From NCBI GenBank assembly GCA_934667095.1, contig CAKULE010000008.1, positions 1-64,000 of the forward strand: a DNA stretch of 64,000 bases, written 5' to 3'. Made by a program: the position numbers and the translations under genes. Source of the DNA: an uncultured Oscillospiraceae bacterium (GTDB lineage: Bacteria > Bacillota > Clostridia > Oscillospirales > Oscillospiraceae). Below, in pieces: positions 8,415-16,916 of the stretch (its first letter is position 1; each line of letters begins with the position of its first letter). The notes below the pieces were generated by a model. The model searched no databases, was not told the DNA's origin, and saw only the letters and a list, made by a program, of their open reading frames with translations.

Positions 8415-9848
8415 TCAATCCATGGTGCCCGGTTGTACCTCCGGGGGGATGGGGCAGTGATAGGGGCAGGCCGTCAGATGGGCGTCCAGCTCCTTCCGGG
8501 CCTCGGCCAGCAAATCCGGCCGACACAGGGCGTCGCACAGGCTCATGGCGAGGACCTTCGCCGCGGCGATCATGCCCTTCTGGCCGATGGCAGAGCCGGA
8601 GGCCACCACCTGCTGCCAGCTATGATTGCCCGTGCCCACCGGCTGGCAGCAGGTGTTCAGCTGGGCGGTGGGCGCCGTCCACGCCACGTCGCTGCCGTCC
8701 CCGGAATAGGGGGCCGTCACGCCGGCCTGAGTAGCGGTCTGTACGTATTCGCACAGGTCCTGACTGTAAATCTTCTCGTCGTAGATCTGGTACATCTGGG
8801 CCATACTCTGGGCCTTTTCCTGCAGGCTGACCTCCCGGTTCAGCTCCGCGGCGAAGGCCCGGTCGGCCGCGTCGAACACCGGGCCGCCCAGCTCTACCAG
8901 ATTGCTGCGCACCAGCGCGGAGATCACGCTGTTGGGCAGGCCGTTGCTGGAGGCTCCCGCCCCCACACGCCGCTCCACCGTGGTCTCGGTGGCGTGAGCC
9001 ATGCCCTCGGCAATGAGATTGACCCGGTGGTACACCGCATCGAGATCCTGCCTCCTGGGGGCGCGGATGTAGTACCAGATCTCGGCCTCGTCAGGCACCA
9101 CGTTGGGCACCTTGCCGCCGTTGGTGATGACGCTCTGGATGCGGACATCGGGCTGCACGTGCTCCCGCAGGTAGTTGACGCCCACGTCCATGAGGATGGC
9201 GGCATCCAGCGCGCTGCGGCCCAGATGGGGGCACACGCCGGCGTGGGCCGCCCGGCCGTGGAACCGGTAGCGGACGGACATGATGGCCATGGCCGCCGCC
9301 TCAGAGACGATATTGGCGTTGGCCGGGTGCCAACCAAAGACGGCGTCCACGCCGTCGAACACGTGCTCCCGCACCATGAAGACCTTGGCGCCGCCGCCCT
9401 CTTCGGCGGGGCAGCCGAAGTATTTTACCGTACCATGGATGCCGTTCGCCTCCATGGCATAGCGGGCAGCGATGGCGGCGGCCGCCGCGCCGGTGCCCAG
9501 CAGGTTGTGGCCGCAGCCGTGGCCGGAGCCGCCGGTAGGCCGGCAGGTCCCCGCAATCTCGCAGCCAAGGCCCTTCAGTGCGTCGTACTCGCCCATAACT
9601 GCCACCACCGGACCATCTCCGCTGCGGTACTCTGCCACAAAGGCCGTGGGTATCCCCGCCGCACCGGCGGTAACGGTGAAGCCCGCCTCCCGCAGGGCAT
9701 CCATCAGCAGGGCGCTGGACTGGAACTCCTGAAACTGGAGCTCTGCCAGGTCCCAGATCTGCTTGCTCAGGTCCTTGAAGCGCTGGCCGTTCTCATCAAA
9801 CCACGCCAGAATATCCTCTTTGACTCGGGCTCTGTCCGGTGCGCTCAT
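8415..9848 (-). CDS. M20-family amidohydrolase (AbgB-like)
   Basis: A 477-residue member of the M20 family, longer than its neighbour and closest by pattern to p-aminobenzoyl-glutamate hydrolase subunit B. Metal-binding motifs are GSGHGCGHNLLGTGAAAA, CPAEEGGG and a C-terminal GNHSWQQV. The start ATG at 9848 has GGGAGGG upstream. Two consecutive M20 enzymes in a transporter operon suggest sequential or heteromeric hydrolysis of an amide-linked substrate such as an N-acylated peptide or aminoacyl conjugate. The exact substrate is not deducible. Confidence 0.9.
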   Translation of the reverse strand: MSAPDRARVKEDILAWFDENGQRFKDLSKQIWDLAELQFQEFQSSALLMDALREAGFTVTAGAAGIPTAFVAEYRSGDGPVVAVMGEYDALKGLGCEIAGTCRPTGGSGHGCGHNLLGTGAAAAAIAARYAMEANGIHGTVKYFGCPAEEGGGAKVFMVREHVFDGVDAVFGWHPANANIVSEAAAMAIMSVRYRFHGRAAHAGVCPHLGRSALDAAILMDVGVNYLREHVQPDVRIQSVITNGGKVPNVVPDEAEIWYYIRAPRRQDLDAVYHRVNLIAEGMAHATETTVERRVGAGASSNGLPNSVISALVRSNLVELGGPVFDAADRAFAAELNREVSLQEKAQSMAQMYQIYDEKIYSQDLCEYVQTATQAGVTAPYSGDGSDVAWTAPTAQLNTCCQPVGTGNHSWQQVVASGSAIGQKGMIAAAKVLAMSLCDALCRPDLLAEARKELDAHLTACPYHCPIPPEVQPGTMD

Positions 9849-9878
9849 CCGGTGGCCCTCCCTTCCACAAAGTGCGAT

Positions 9879-10724
9879 TTAAATGTTCATCAGCGCCACG
9901 GCGCAGCAGATGAGGACGATGCCCACTACTTGCCGGCGGCTGACCTTGTCCTTCCAGAGCAGCACGCTGGCCAGACTCACCAGCACCAGCGCCCCGGCGT
10001 TGGTCACGGGGTAGACGATGTAGGACGGCAGGCTGTACAGCGCCTGAAGGGTCAGCTGGGCGGAGAGGTAGTTCACCGTACCGATGCCGAGGCCGAAGAG
10101 AGCTTCCTTGCCGGAGATGCGCCCTTCCTTCTTCACCACCCGGCACACTCCGCAGAGGATGGCCGCCAGCAGGAAGCTGTAAAACACAAACCAGTTTTTG
10201 TACTGCGCCGCGCCGAAGGCGGAGTAGATCTTGGACATGGCGTTGGAAAAGCCGCTGACCACCAGCTGCAGGAACAGCAGGTAGAGGTATCTGCGGTCCA
10301 CGCCCTCCGCCCCGTGGGGCTTCCACTGCATGATGAAGATGGCGGCCACGGCGATGCCCACGCCCACCAGCTGCACGGCGGAGGGCTGCTCCTTGAACAG
10401 GAACAGTGAGAGAAGGATGGGGATCAGCACCCCCAGCCGGGAAAAGGTGGAGGTGGCGATCATGCCGTTGCGGCGGATGCTGGTCTGCATCAGCACCAGC
10501 GAGATCAGGTACAGCGCCCCGTTCACCGCACCGATGCCCAGCGCCGGGCCGTTGGCCTCTCCAGTGGGAAAGCTCGTCCCCCGCAGAGAGACGGCCGCCA
10601 TGGTCAGGCTCAGCAGATAGTTGATGAACAGCACATTGAACTTCCGCGCGCCCTTTTCGTCGCTGGCCCGCAGCAGCAGGTACAAGCAGGACGACACGGC
10701 GGTCAGTGCGATCAGATAACCCAT
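9879..10724 (-). CDS. EamA/DMT-family transporter
   Basis: A 281-residue integral membrane protein, first gene of the operon. It has about ten hydrophobic helices arranged as two EamA repeats (roughly 1-135 and 145-280). The second repeat contains the typical YPVTNAGALVLVSLASVLLW helix and the C-terminus GIVLICCAVALMNI. DMT proteins of this class generally export metabolites or amino acids. With a peptide importer and two amidohydrolases downstream, it might export a hydrolysis product such as a freed amino acid, but this is inference. The promoter and a 21-nt palindrome lie directly upstream. Confidence 0.85.
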   Translation of the reverse strand: MGYLIALTAVSSCLYLLLRASDEKGARKFNVLFINYLLSLTMAAVSLRGTSFPTGEANGPALGIGAVNGALYLISLVLMQTSIRRNGMIATSTFSRLGVLIPILLSLFLFKEQPSAVQLVGVGIAVAAIFIMQWKPHGAEGVDRRYLYLLFLQLVVSGFSNAMSKIYSAFGAAQYKNWFVFYSFLLAAILCGVCRVVKKEGRISGKEALFGLGIGTVNYLSAQLTLQALYSLPSYIVYPVTNAGALVLVSLASVLLWKDKVSRRQVVGIVLICCAVALMNI

Positions 10725-10750
10725 ACTTCTCTTCTCCTCTTCATTCGGGC

Positions 10751-10771
10751 AGAGTGTAAACTTTACACTCT
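10751..10771 (-). promoter_or_regulatory. Perfect 21-nt palindrome, probable operator
   Basis: AGAGTGTAAA-C-TTTACACTCT. It sits between the transcription start expected from the promoter at 10791-10819 and the EamA start codon at 10724, the right place for a repressor operator. The regulator is not recognisable in the window. Confidence 0.75.
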
Positions 10772-10790
10772 TTCAAAAAAATTTTCCACT

Positions 10791-10819
10791 ATCATATTGC
10801 AAAATCTGCAAGCTGTCAA
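10791..10819 (-). promoter_or_regulatory. Sigma-A promoter of the first transporter operon
   Basis: On the minus strand TTGACA (10819-10814), 17 nt, TATGAT (10796-10791). This is a near-consensus promoter reading into the EamA/M20/Opp operon. Confidence 0.85.
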
Positions 10820-11376
10820 CCGAAAATCAGCTTAAATTCTCTGCGTTAAAGCGACACTCTTTTTCTGTTTTCAACAAAATCTGGCTCCGCAGATTGGCGT
10901 TATGCCGATTTTCAGTCGTGTTTTTCACTGTCAATTCATGTTGCATCGGCAAAATTACAAAAGTGTATTCTTTCGCTTACATACATGTAAAATCCCCTGA
11001 AACTGCGGTGTTTTTTCCAGCTCATTACCACATACAAAAGCCAGTTCCCTCCGGTTTCCACCCGATTCCGGTCTAATTTTTGTCACTTCTGTGCAATAGT
11101 CAGCACTGCCCGACCGCATTGCAAGAATATTCACGCTTTCATTCATTTCCAAAGTTGACACTTTGTCCGCATGTTGACAATCCGTCTGTGTCGCAGCTGC
11201 CCGTCTTCCCGGCTCCGGACCGCCCTCCCCCGGCCTTCGGGCGCGGCTCCGGAGCCCTGCGCCCGGCTTTCACAGGGGGGCTGTATTTCAGGCGCTGCTT
11301 CAAATTTTCAGGCCGCAGCTGCGCAAAATTTGTGAAGAAAAAGTCTTGATCCCCGTCAAATTGGGAGCCTCTGCCA
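10820..11376. other. AT-rich intergenic region
   Basis: No supported gene. There are scattered AAGTGT-like half-sites and one CAAAGT-TGAC-ACTTTG inverted repeat (11150-11165), possibly related to the 21-nt palindrome. A GC-rich stretch at about 11200-11280 contains the palindrome GGCTCCGGAGCC. A 68-codon minus-strand frame (10955-11161) has no recognisable motif and no good ribosome binding site. Confidence 0.4.
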
Positions 11377-11432
11377 TTTCATTTCCACCCCATAACCTTT
11401 TATAATAGCAAACGTGAATTTTCGACTCTTTC

Positions 11433-11461
11433 AGCCGGCACACCTGATGCCGGCTGTTTTT
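11433..11461 (+). terminator. Leader hairpin with T-tract upstream of the transglutaminase-like gene
   Basis: AGCCGGCA (11433-11440), loop CACCTGA, TGCCGGCT (11448-11455), then GTTTTTG. It lies between a TATAAT-like -10 (11401-11406) and the ribosome binding site GAAGGAG (11464-11470), where a terminator would act as an attenuator. Confidence 0.6.
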
Positions 11462-11479
11462 GTGAAGGAGACCCGCCTT

Positions 11480-12611
11480 ATGCCTTTATCTCTCACCGAT
11501 CTGCTCACCTTTCTGGGCGAGCATATTTACCTGGTCCTCATCGGCTGCGCGGAGCTGGGGCTGCAGAACCTCCGCTACGGCAGCGATCCTCTGCCGCAGG
11601 GCCAGCTGAAGCAGGCCGGAGCCCTCCACGAGGGCATGGAGGAGCGCCTGAGCGTTCGCGCCGGGCAGGAAAAAACGCTCTATCTCCGGGCCTTTGTGGG
11701 GGCCGAGTACGCCGACGGCGCGTGGCTCCCCCTGTCCAACGCCGCATACGGCGGCTCCTATGCCGGCATGCTGGACTGGCTGGCAGAGCAGGGCTTCGAC
11801 CCCCTGACCCAGCCCGCCGCCTACTACGCCTTGTCCGACCCGGACAGCGTGCCCGAGGTCAAGCCGCTCCACATTCAGGTCCCCGGCGGCTCCCGGGGGG
11901 TACCTGTACCTCCCCGCCACTACGGGCAGCGTGTCCGCCTCCGTCCGGGAGAAGAAAGGTCTGCGCCTCGCCCCCCGGGGGCTGCGGGGTGCCAAGTCCT
12001 ACACAGCCACGGAGCAGTCCTCCTCACGTCCGGCGGAGCTCACCGTCCGGGCCGACTGGGTGGCCGACCCCCAGACCGGGGAACAGCAGCGCTATGCGCA
12101 GGCGGAGGCTCTGCAGGTCCACGGCATCCCCGCCCGCTACGTGGAGGGGTACTACCTCTCCTCCGCCGCAGTGGCCAAGGGGGAGAACGGCACGGTCTCC
12201 CTCTCCGGGCAGGACGCCCACGCATGGGTGGAGGTCTACTTTGACGGCATCGGCTGGCTCCCGGGGGATGTGACTCCCGGTTATTACTACGACGCGGTGA
12301 CCCTCCGCCAGATGGTAGCCATGCCTGACACCGTGAAGAAGACCGCCGCACTGGACGACAGCAGCAGCGGCGCCTGTCTGGGGTGGAACGTCCCAGCCAC
12401 CGATGAGGAGATCGCCCGCCGCATCCCCGAGGTGGAGGCCGGCGAGTACATCCGCGCCGCAGACCTGATGGAGAAGTTCGTGTACGGCGGCGTGGAGCCC
12501 GAGCTCTACGAGCTGCGTGTGCTTCAGGCTTTTCTGGAAAAGGTCTACACGCCCCGCCGGCCTCGGAGGGGCCATCGGCACGCCGCCTCCCCCGCCGCAG
12601 AGGCCCTGTAA
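11480..12611 (+). pseudogene. Transglutaminase-like protein, frameshifted and lacking the catalytic Cys
   Basis: GAAGGAG precedes ATG 11480. The reading frame (LYLRAFVGAEYADGAWLPLS, as in the TgpA-like membrane transglutaminase family) runs to a G6 run at 11895-11900. There one extra G shifts translation into a terminating frame, while the homologous sequence continues as GYLYLPATTGSVSASVREKK in the next frame to 12611. The transglutaminase core is partly present: HGIPARYVEGYYL and DAHAWVEVYFDGIGWLPGDV contain the His and a candidate Asp. The segment that should hold the nucleophile (usually GYCxxF) reads GEQQRY, apparently after a deletion. The membrane domain of typical relatives is absent. 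I read it as a decayed gene. Sequencing error could explain the G-run shift but not the missing Cys. Confidence 0.75.
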
Positions 12612-12624
12612 AACACAAAACGAA

Positions 12625-12662
12625 ACAGCCCCGGCAGTATCCGCTGCCGGGGCTGTCTTTTT
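12625..12662 (+). terminator. Rho-independent terminator
   Basis: ACAGCCCCGGCAG (12625-12637), loop TATCCG, CTGCCGGGGCTGT (12644-12656), then CTTTTT. It ends the transglutaminase-like transcript. Confidence 0.9.
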
Positions 12663-12689
12663 GCAGAAGATTTTTCGCCCGCCTATAAT
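12661..12689 (+). promoter_or_regulatory. Promoter of the phosphate butyryltransferase gene
   Basis: TTGCAG (12661-12666), 17 nt, TATAAT (12684-12689). It abuts the preceding terminator and is followed by a leader of about 95 nt to the ATG at 12790. Confidence 0.75.
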
Positions 12690-12789
12690 AAATTCTTGCA
12701 TTTTGCATGATTTTGTGGTAGCATGGGTCTTGCAAGATATTCAGGGCGGGCCGCTGGGCTCCGCAGAACAGATAAGGAGAAGACTGCTT

Positions 12790-13695
12790 ATGTATTTCAA
12801 AACCTTTGACGAACTGATCGCCCGGCAGAAGGGCCGCCCCACCATGGCCCGGATGGCCATTGCCGCCGCCGGGGATGAGCACACCATCGAGGCCGCCCTC
12901 CACGCCCGCAGTGAGGGCATCGCCCACCCCATCTTCGTGGGTGACAAAGCCATCATTGACGAAGCGCTGGCCCATCTGGGCACGCAGGTGGACCCCGCCG
13001 ACATCCTGGACGTGCCCGATCTGGCCGAGTCCGCCCGGGTGGCCGTGGGTCTGGTGCGCGAGGGCAAGGCCAACTTCCTCATGAAGGGCAAGCTGGACAC
13101 CCCCATCCTGCTGAAGGCCGTAGTGGACAAGGACCACGGGCTGGGCAAAGGCGGCGTCATGAGCCACTTCACCGCCTTTCAGGTGCCCAGCTATCACAAG
13201 CTGCTGCTGCCCGTGGACGGCGGTATGGTGACCTACCCCACGCTGGAGCAGAAGAAGGCCATCATCGAGAACACCGTGGGTGCCCTGCGCACCATGGGCT
13301 ATGACTGCCCCAAGGTGGGCGTGCTGGCCTGCGTGGAAAAGCTCAACCCCAAGATGCCCGAGACTGTGGATGCCGATGCGCTGAAGCAGATGAACCTGCG
13401 GGGCGAGATCACCGGCTGCATCGTGGAGGGCCCCATCTCCTACGACTGCGCTGTCAGCAAGGAGATCGCCGATTTCAAGGGCTTTGTCAGCCCTTGCGCC
13501 GGCGACTGCGACGTGCTGGTAGCCCCCAACATCCACGCGGGCAACATCATGGGCAAGATGCTCACCGTCACCTGCGGGGCCAAGATGGCCGGCTTCATCG
13601 TGGGCGCCAAGTGCCCCATCGCCATGGTCAGCCGCGGCTCCAGCCCGGAGGAGAAGTTCCTCTCTATCGTGCTGGCCACCGCCGCCGCCCGGTAA
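12790..13695 (+). CDS. ptb: Phosphate butyryltransferase (PTA/PTB family)
   Basis: A 301-residue cytoplasmic enzyme that converts butyryl-CoA plus phosphate to butyryl phosphate, the step before butyrate kinase. Length is typical of Ptb and shorter than long Pta forms. Family sequence is clear throughout: NFLMKGKLDTPILLKAVVD, HFTAFQVPSYHKLLLPVDGG and VAPNIHAGNIMGKMLTVTCG. AAGGAGA lies upstream of the ATG. It has its own promoter and terminator and no kinase gene beside it. It is intact, unlike the acyl-CoA cluster at 15.9-22 kb. A related phosphotransacylase specificity (branched acyl) is possible. Confidence 0.88.
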   Translation: MYFKTFDELIARQKGRPTMARMAIAAAGDEHTIEAALHARSEGIAHPIFVGDKAIIDEALAHLGTQVDPADILDVPDLAESARVAVGLVREGKANFLMKGKLDTPILLKAVVDKDHGLGKGGVMSHFTAFQVPSYHKLLLPVDGGMVTYPTLEQKKAIIENTVGALRTMGYDCPKVGVLACVEKLNPKMPETVDADALKQMNLRGEITGCIVEGPISYDCAVSKEIADFKGFVSPCAGDCDVLVAPNIHAGNIMGKMLTVTCGAKMAGFIVGAKCPIAMVSRGSSPEEKFLSIVLATAAAR

Positions 13696-13717
13696 ACGCT
13701 TAACCTGCCAAATACGC

Positions 13718-13758
13718 AGCAGCCCCAGCGGGTCCTCCGCCGGGACTGCTCTTGCTTT
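13718..13758 (+). terminator. Imperfect terminator after ptb
   Basis: AGCAG-CCC-GCGG pairs with CCGC-GGG-CTGCT across a GTCCT loop with two mismatches (13718-13750), followed by CTTGCTTT. Confidence 0.6.
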
Positions 13759-13780
13759 GCAGCTCCTTGTGTGATAAAAT
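13752..13780 (+). promoter_or_regulatory. Promoter-like sequence without an obvious gene
   Basis: TTGCTT (13752-13757), 17 nt, TAAAAT (13775-13780). It is followed by AAAGGAGA at 13796-13803, but the codon at normal spacing is ATA (13810), not a usual start. See the finding on a cryptic small reading frame ending at 14088. Confidence 0.45.
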
Positions 13781-13998
13781 GGGCGGCAGAAATTCAAAGG
13801 AGAATCGCCATAGGTCTTACCGCACAGCTCCCGATCCTGTTTCTGATCTTGCTCATCATTGATCTGGAGCAAAAAGAGCAAAAAATAGCTCCCGTTTATC
13901 GTTGTAACGGGGATCATGGCCGCGGGGGGTCATCGTTCTGGGCTATTTATGGTTCACGTCGCCAATGTAGAGCGCAGCGGACCGCCGCATGGAAAAGA

Positions 13999-14028
13999 AA
14001 GAGCTCCCACCTCCGGGTGGGAGCTCTT
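13999..14028. terminator. Bidirectional terminator
   Basis: A 13-bp stem AAGAGCTCCCACC (13999-14011) / GGTGGGAGCTCTT (14016-14028), loop TCCG. It lies 14 nt beyond the stop of the minus-strand lipoprotein gene, with T-rich sequence on the minus side. Confidence 0.85.
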
Positions 14029-14042
14029 ATTTCAGGCATCTG

Positions 14043-15752
14043 CTACGGCTCCCGGACGGTGCCGCCGTCCACGATGACGCTGCCGTAGTCGGTCACCAGA
14101 CTGTCCAGGCCGCCGGAAACGATGACCTCGCCGCCGGTGATGACGATATCGCCCTCCCCCAGCCACAGGCCCTGAGGCAGCGTCACCGTGCCGCCGGTGA
14201 TCTCCACCCTGCCCCGCTCCACGGCGCAGGTCCCGCCTACGGCGAGCGCGCCGGCCCTGACCATAAGCGTGCCGTTTTGTATCCACAGCCCGTCCGTGCA
14301 GGTGAGGGAGCCGCCATCCACCAGCAGCAGCCCCGCCTCCCCGGCGTTGCTGCCCATGGCCACCCCTTCCTCTCCAGTAAGGGTGACCTCCGCGCCGTCC
14401 GTCACCGTCAGCAGCGGAGCCCGGACGCCGCCCCAGCCCCAGATGCTCAGCCGCTTCGCCGTCAGGGACCCGGGGCCGGCGATCAGCATACCGGTCCCGG
14501 CGATCTCCTCCGTGAAGGTGCTGCTGCCCTGCAGCGCAAGCCACAGGGCGCCCCACGCCGCCAATCCGGGGAGTTCGGCGTCCGTCAGGGTCAGGGTGCC
14601 GGCAAAGTACCGGCCCTCCGCCGCCCGGAACGTCAGGCCATCCCACCTCAGGCCTGAGCCTGCCGCCCAGTCCTCCGAGTAGTCGGTATGGCAATAGGGG
14701 CTGCCCGCGTCCTCCGCCCGAAGCACCTGCGCGCCGTCCCCCCGGACCTCCGCGCCCTTCAGATCCGCCGCAGTGAAGGAGCCCGCGCCGGCCTCCACCA
14801 CGGTCCCGTCGGGCAACTCACCGGCCAGACAGCCGGTCCCTCCGCTGAGGACCACCGCGGAGGCGTCAGACAGTTCGTCCATCAGAGTCACGCCGTCCCG
14901 CAGCACCAGCCGCGCCGCGCGCTCCACCCGCCGGGCCAGCAGAGTGCCGCCGGCATTGAGGGCGTCGCCGCCGTTCAGGGCCAGCTGATTCGTGTACACC
15001 GCGCCATCCAGCACCGCCAGCGCCGGGGCATCGGCACCCTCGTTGGGCCGCAGGTCCAGCCGGGGGCAGCGGAGGGTCACGCCGTCATCCACCATCAGGG
15101 CAGGCAGGTCGAAGCCGCTGCCGCCGCAGGCGATGGCCCGGTCCACCGTCAGCGTCCCGGATCCGGTGAGGAGCACGCAGCCGAAGCCTTCCAGACAATC
15201 GTACTCCCCGCCGGTCAGCGTGCAGTCGCCGACGATGTTCAACCGCAGCAGGCCCCCGGCATCCGGGTAGAGATTGGGAACGGCGCAATTGTCGGCGGTG
15301 ATGGTGAAGGCGTGGTACAGCTCGCCGTTCCATGCGATCTGGCCATAGCTCGCCTCCTGAGTAAGGCCGGGGTCGAGGTCTTTCAGATAGACTCCCTCGC
15401 CCAGGGCCCCCTCCAGGATCAGATTTATGTCGCCTCCGTCGGGCAGGTGGATGGAATGGCTCTCCCCAACACCCGCATAGGCCCAAGCCGCATTGGGAAG
15501 GTCCTCCCCTTGGAACCGCTCCGCCGCGCCGCTGCGTTCCCCTGCTTCTGCATAGATGCGGCAGGCCTCCGGCAGGTCCTCCGCCGCCGGCAGGCCGGAG
15601 GGCCCCGGGCTGTCCGTGGGCGACACAATGGGGTCGATGGTCCGGATAGGGTCCGGAGCCTGGGTGGAGCTCTCCACCGGGGCGCTCCCGCCATCGCAGG
15701 CCGCCAGCGTCAGCAGGGCCAGCACCAGCAGGGCCGCCGCGAATGGTCTCAT
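14043..15752 (-). CDS. Lipoprotein with beta-helix-like Gly-rich repeats, function unknown
   Basis: The ATG at 15752 is chosen because GGAGG precedes it; the frame stays open 17 codons further upstream. The 569-residue product has a lipoprotein signal peptide (MRPFAAALLVLALLTLAAC) and a Pro/Ser/Thr-rich linker to about residue 60. The rest is a long series of short strands with recurring GG/DG turns (for example VEITGGTVTLPQGLWLGEGD and VIVSGGLDSL). This pattern fits a right-handed parallel beta-helix as in carbohydrate-binding or adhesin-like surface proteins. No catalytic motif is visible. A TTGCTT-17-TAAAAT promoter precedes it, and it appears monocistronic. Function is not assigned. Confidence 0.8.
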   Translation of the reverse strand: MRPFAAALLVLALLTLAACDGGSAPVESSTQAPDPIRTIDPIVSPTDSPGPSGLPAAEDLPEACRIYAEAGERSGAAERFQGEDLPNAAWAYAGVGESHSIHLPDGGDINLILEGALGEGVYLKDLDPGLTQEASYGQIAWNGELYHAFTITADNCAVPNLYPDAGGLLRLNIVGDCTLTGGEYDCLEGFGCVLLTGSGTLTVDRAIACGGSGFDLPALMVDDGVTLRCPRLDLRPNEGADAPALAVLDGAVYTNQLALNGGDALNAGGTLLARRVERAARLVLRDGVTLMDELSDASAVVLSGGTGCLAGELPDGTVVEAGAGSFTAADLKGAEVRGDGAQVLRAEDAGSPYCHTDYSEDWAAGSGLRWDGLTFRAAEGRYFAGTLTLTDAELPGLAAWGALWLALQGSSTFTEEIAGTGMLIAGPGSLTAKRLSIWGWGGVRAPLLTVTDGAEVTLTGEEGVAMGSNAGEAGLLLVDGGSLTCTDGLWIQNGTLMVRAGALAVGGTCAVERGRVEITGGTVTLPQGLWLGEGDIVITGGEVIVSGGLDSLVTDYGSVIVDGGTVREP

Positions 15753-15774
15753 GTGCGTCCCCTCCTTTTTCTCT

Positions 15775-15803
15775 ATTTTACCAGTTGCTTCCGGGAAAAG
15801 CAA
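15775..15803 (-). promoter_or_regulatory. Promoter of the beta-helix lipoprotein gene
   Basis: Minus strand TTGCTT (15803-15798), 17 nt, TAAAAT (15780-15775), 22 nt before the start codon at 15752. Confidence 0.7.
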
Positions 15804-15831
15804 GGAAAACCCGCCGCACAGGGGGCAAAAA

Positions 15832-15867
15832 GACCGCCCCGGCCTGTTGTGGCAGGCCGGGGCGGTC
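15832..15867 (-). terminator. Terminator of the decayed acyl-CoA operon
   Basis: GACCGCCCCGGCCTG (15832-15846), loop TTGTGG, CAGGCCGGGGCGGTC (15853-15867), followed on the minus strand by a T-rich stretch. It lies 16 nt past the last open frame. Confidence 0.88.
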
Positions 15868-15882
15868 CTTATACAGAATGCT

Positions 15883-16840
15883 TCAGGGGCGCTTGACGCT
15901 CAGGTTCAGCGCGAGTCCCGCCACGGCCAGAGCCAGCAGCAGCACAAAAGGCGCCGCAAAGCCGCCGAACGCGGCGGTGAACGCCGAGCTGAAGGTGGGG
16001 CTGGAGCCATAGGAGAGGCCGAAAAGGCACAGGCCCACGATGCACAGCGGCAGAGAGCCCAGCAGCGCCGCCAGAGAGGCGGAGGCCCCTACGGACACGG
16101 TCAGGTCCCGGGCAAAGCTGATGGCGGAGTTGCCCACCGCGCCCAGAAAGGCCAGGCACAGGAAGGCCCGCCAGAAGGTGAACTGCCGCACCATCTCACC
16201 GGTGGTGGTCATGTCGCCGAAGACATCCAGCAGCAGCTTGGGCACGGCCATGTTCAGCACGGCTGAGTAGATATACGCCACCTCGGGGAAGGTCTTGACA
16301 GCAGGGCCGCCTGAGAGATGCCCACGCCGGGAATGGCGGTGCAATAGGTGCAGGCAATAAAGGTAGGTGCATGGACGGCATAGCCCTTGTCGCGGGCGGC
16401 GGCCAGCACGTTGCGCAGCAGGGCAATGCAAACCATCATGCCGATGCCCCAGTGGATGTAGTTCAGGATCCAGCCAACAGCCACCAGCAGCACGAAGGCC
16501 TGCTTCCAGTTGTTGGGGAGCAGGCTACCTTGCGGATCAGCTTCTGCACCGGGGGAGAAATGGCAATCACGTTGCCGGTAATCATGATCAGGCTCATCTG
16601 CATGGCGAAGGTCAGCAGGCTCCAGAAACCGCCGACCCAGCTGTTCATCAGGCTCATCTTTCCGTCCGCAGAATCGACGAAGATGGGGCAGCCGGTAAAG
16701 ATGATGGCGAGGATGGCCACAAGGATCGTCAGGATGAAGGCAAAGACCATGGCGTTGGGGGTCCAGCGGTCAAAGAACCGCATAAACCCGTCGCCGAAGG
16801 ATTTTTTGGCGGGCTGGTCGTTCTCGGTATTTTTCATCAT
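15883..16840 (-). pseudogene. Chimeric transporter remnant: AtoE-type short-chain fatty acid transporter joined to an MFS C-half
   Basis: The frame from 16840 encodes an AtoE-like N-terminus (FFDRWTPNAMVFAFILTI, GGFWSLLTFAMQMSLIMITG). It breaks near 16522 by a 1-nt loss and continues in another frame (LLPNNWKQAFVLLVAVGWIL, IHWGIGMMV). It breaks again near 16300. The third frame no longer matches AtoE: DMTTTGEMVRQFTFWRAFLC, FGLSYGSSPTFSSAF and the tail LALAVAGLALNLSVKRP look like the second half of an MFS carrier of the oxalate/formate antiporter type, itself internally deleted. An intact AtoE has about 440 residues; here roughly 170 remain. It is the last gene of the broken operon. Confidence 0.75.
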
Positions 16841-16916
16841 AATGTTTGTCTCCTCTTCTCAAAGATTCCTTTCTTACGGGGGAGAGGCCGGCCGGTTGAC
16901 CGACCCATGCGATTTG

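Noticed and set aside
7320..10409. A 1029-codon plus-strand frame antisense to the two M20 genes
   Set aside because: It crosses three minus-strand genes and their gaps, has low-complexity Gly/Val/His content and no ribosome site. It is an antisense artefact.
10955..11161. A 68-codon minus-strand frame in the AT-rich gap
   Set aside because: No known motif, weak translation signals, and composition like the surrounding non-coding DNA.
12040..13917. A 625-codon minus-strand frame across ptb and the transglutaminase-like gene
   Set aside because: It spans a terminator and a promoter on the other strand and has no recognisable domain. The Ptb reading frame is unambiguous.
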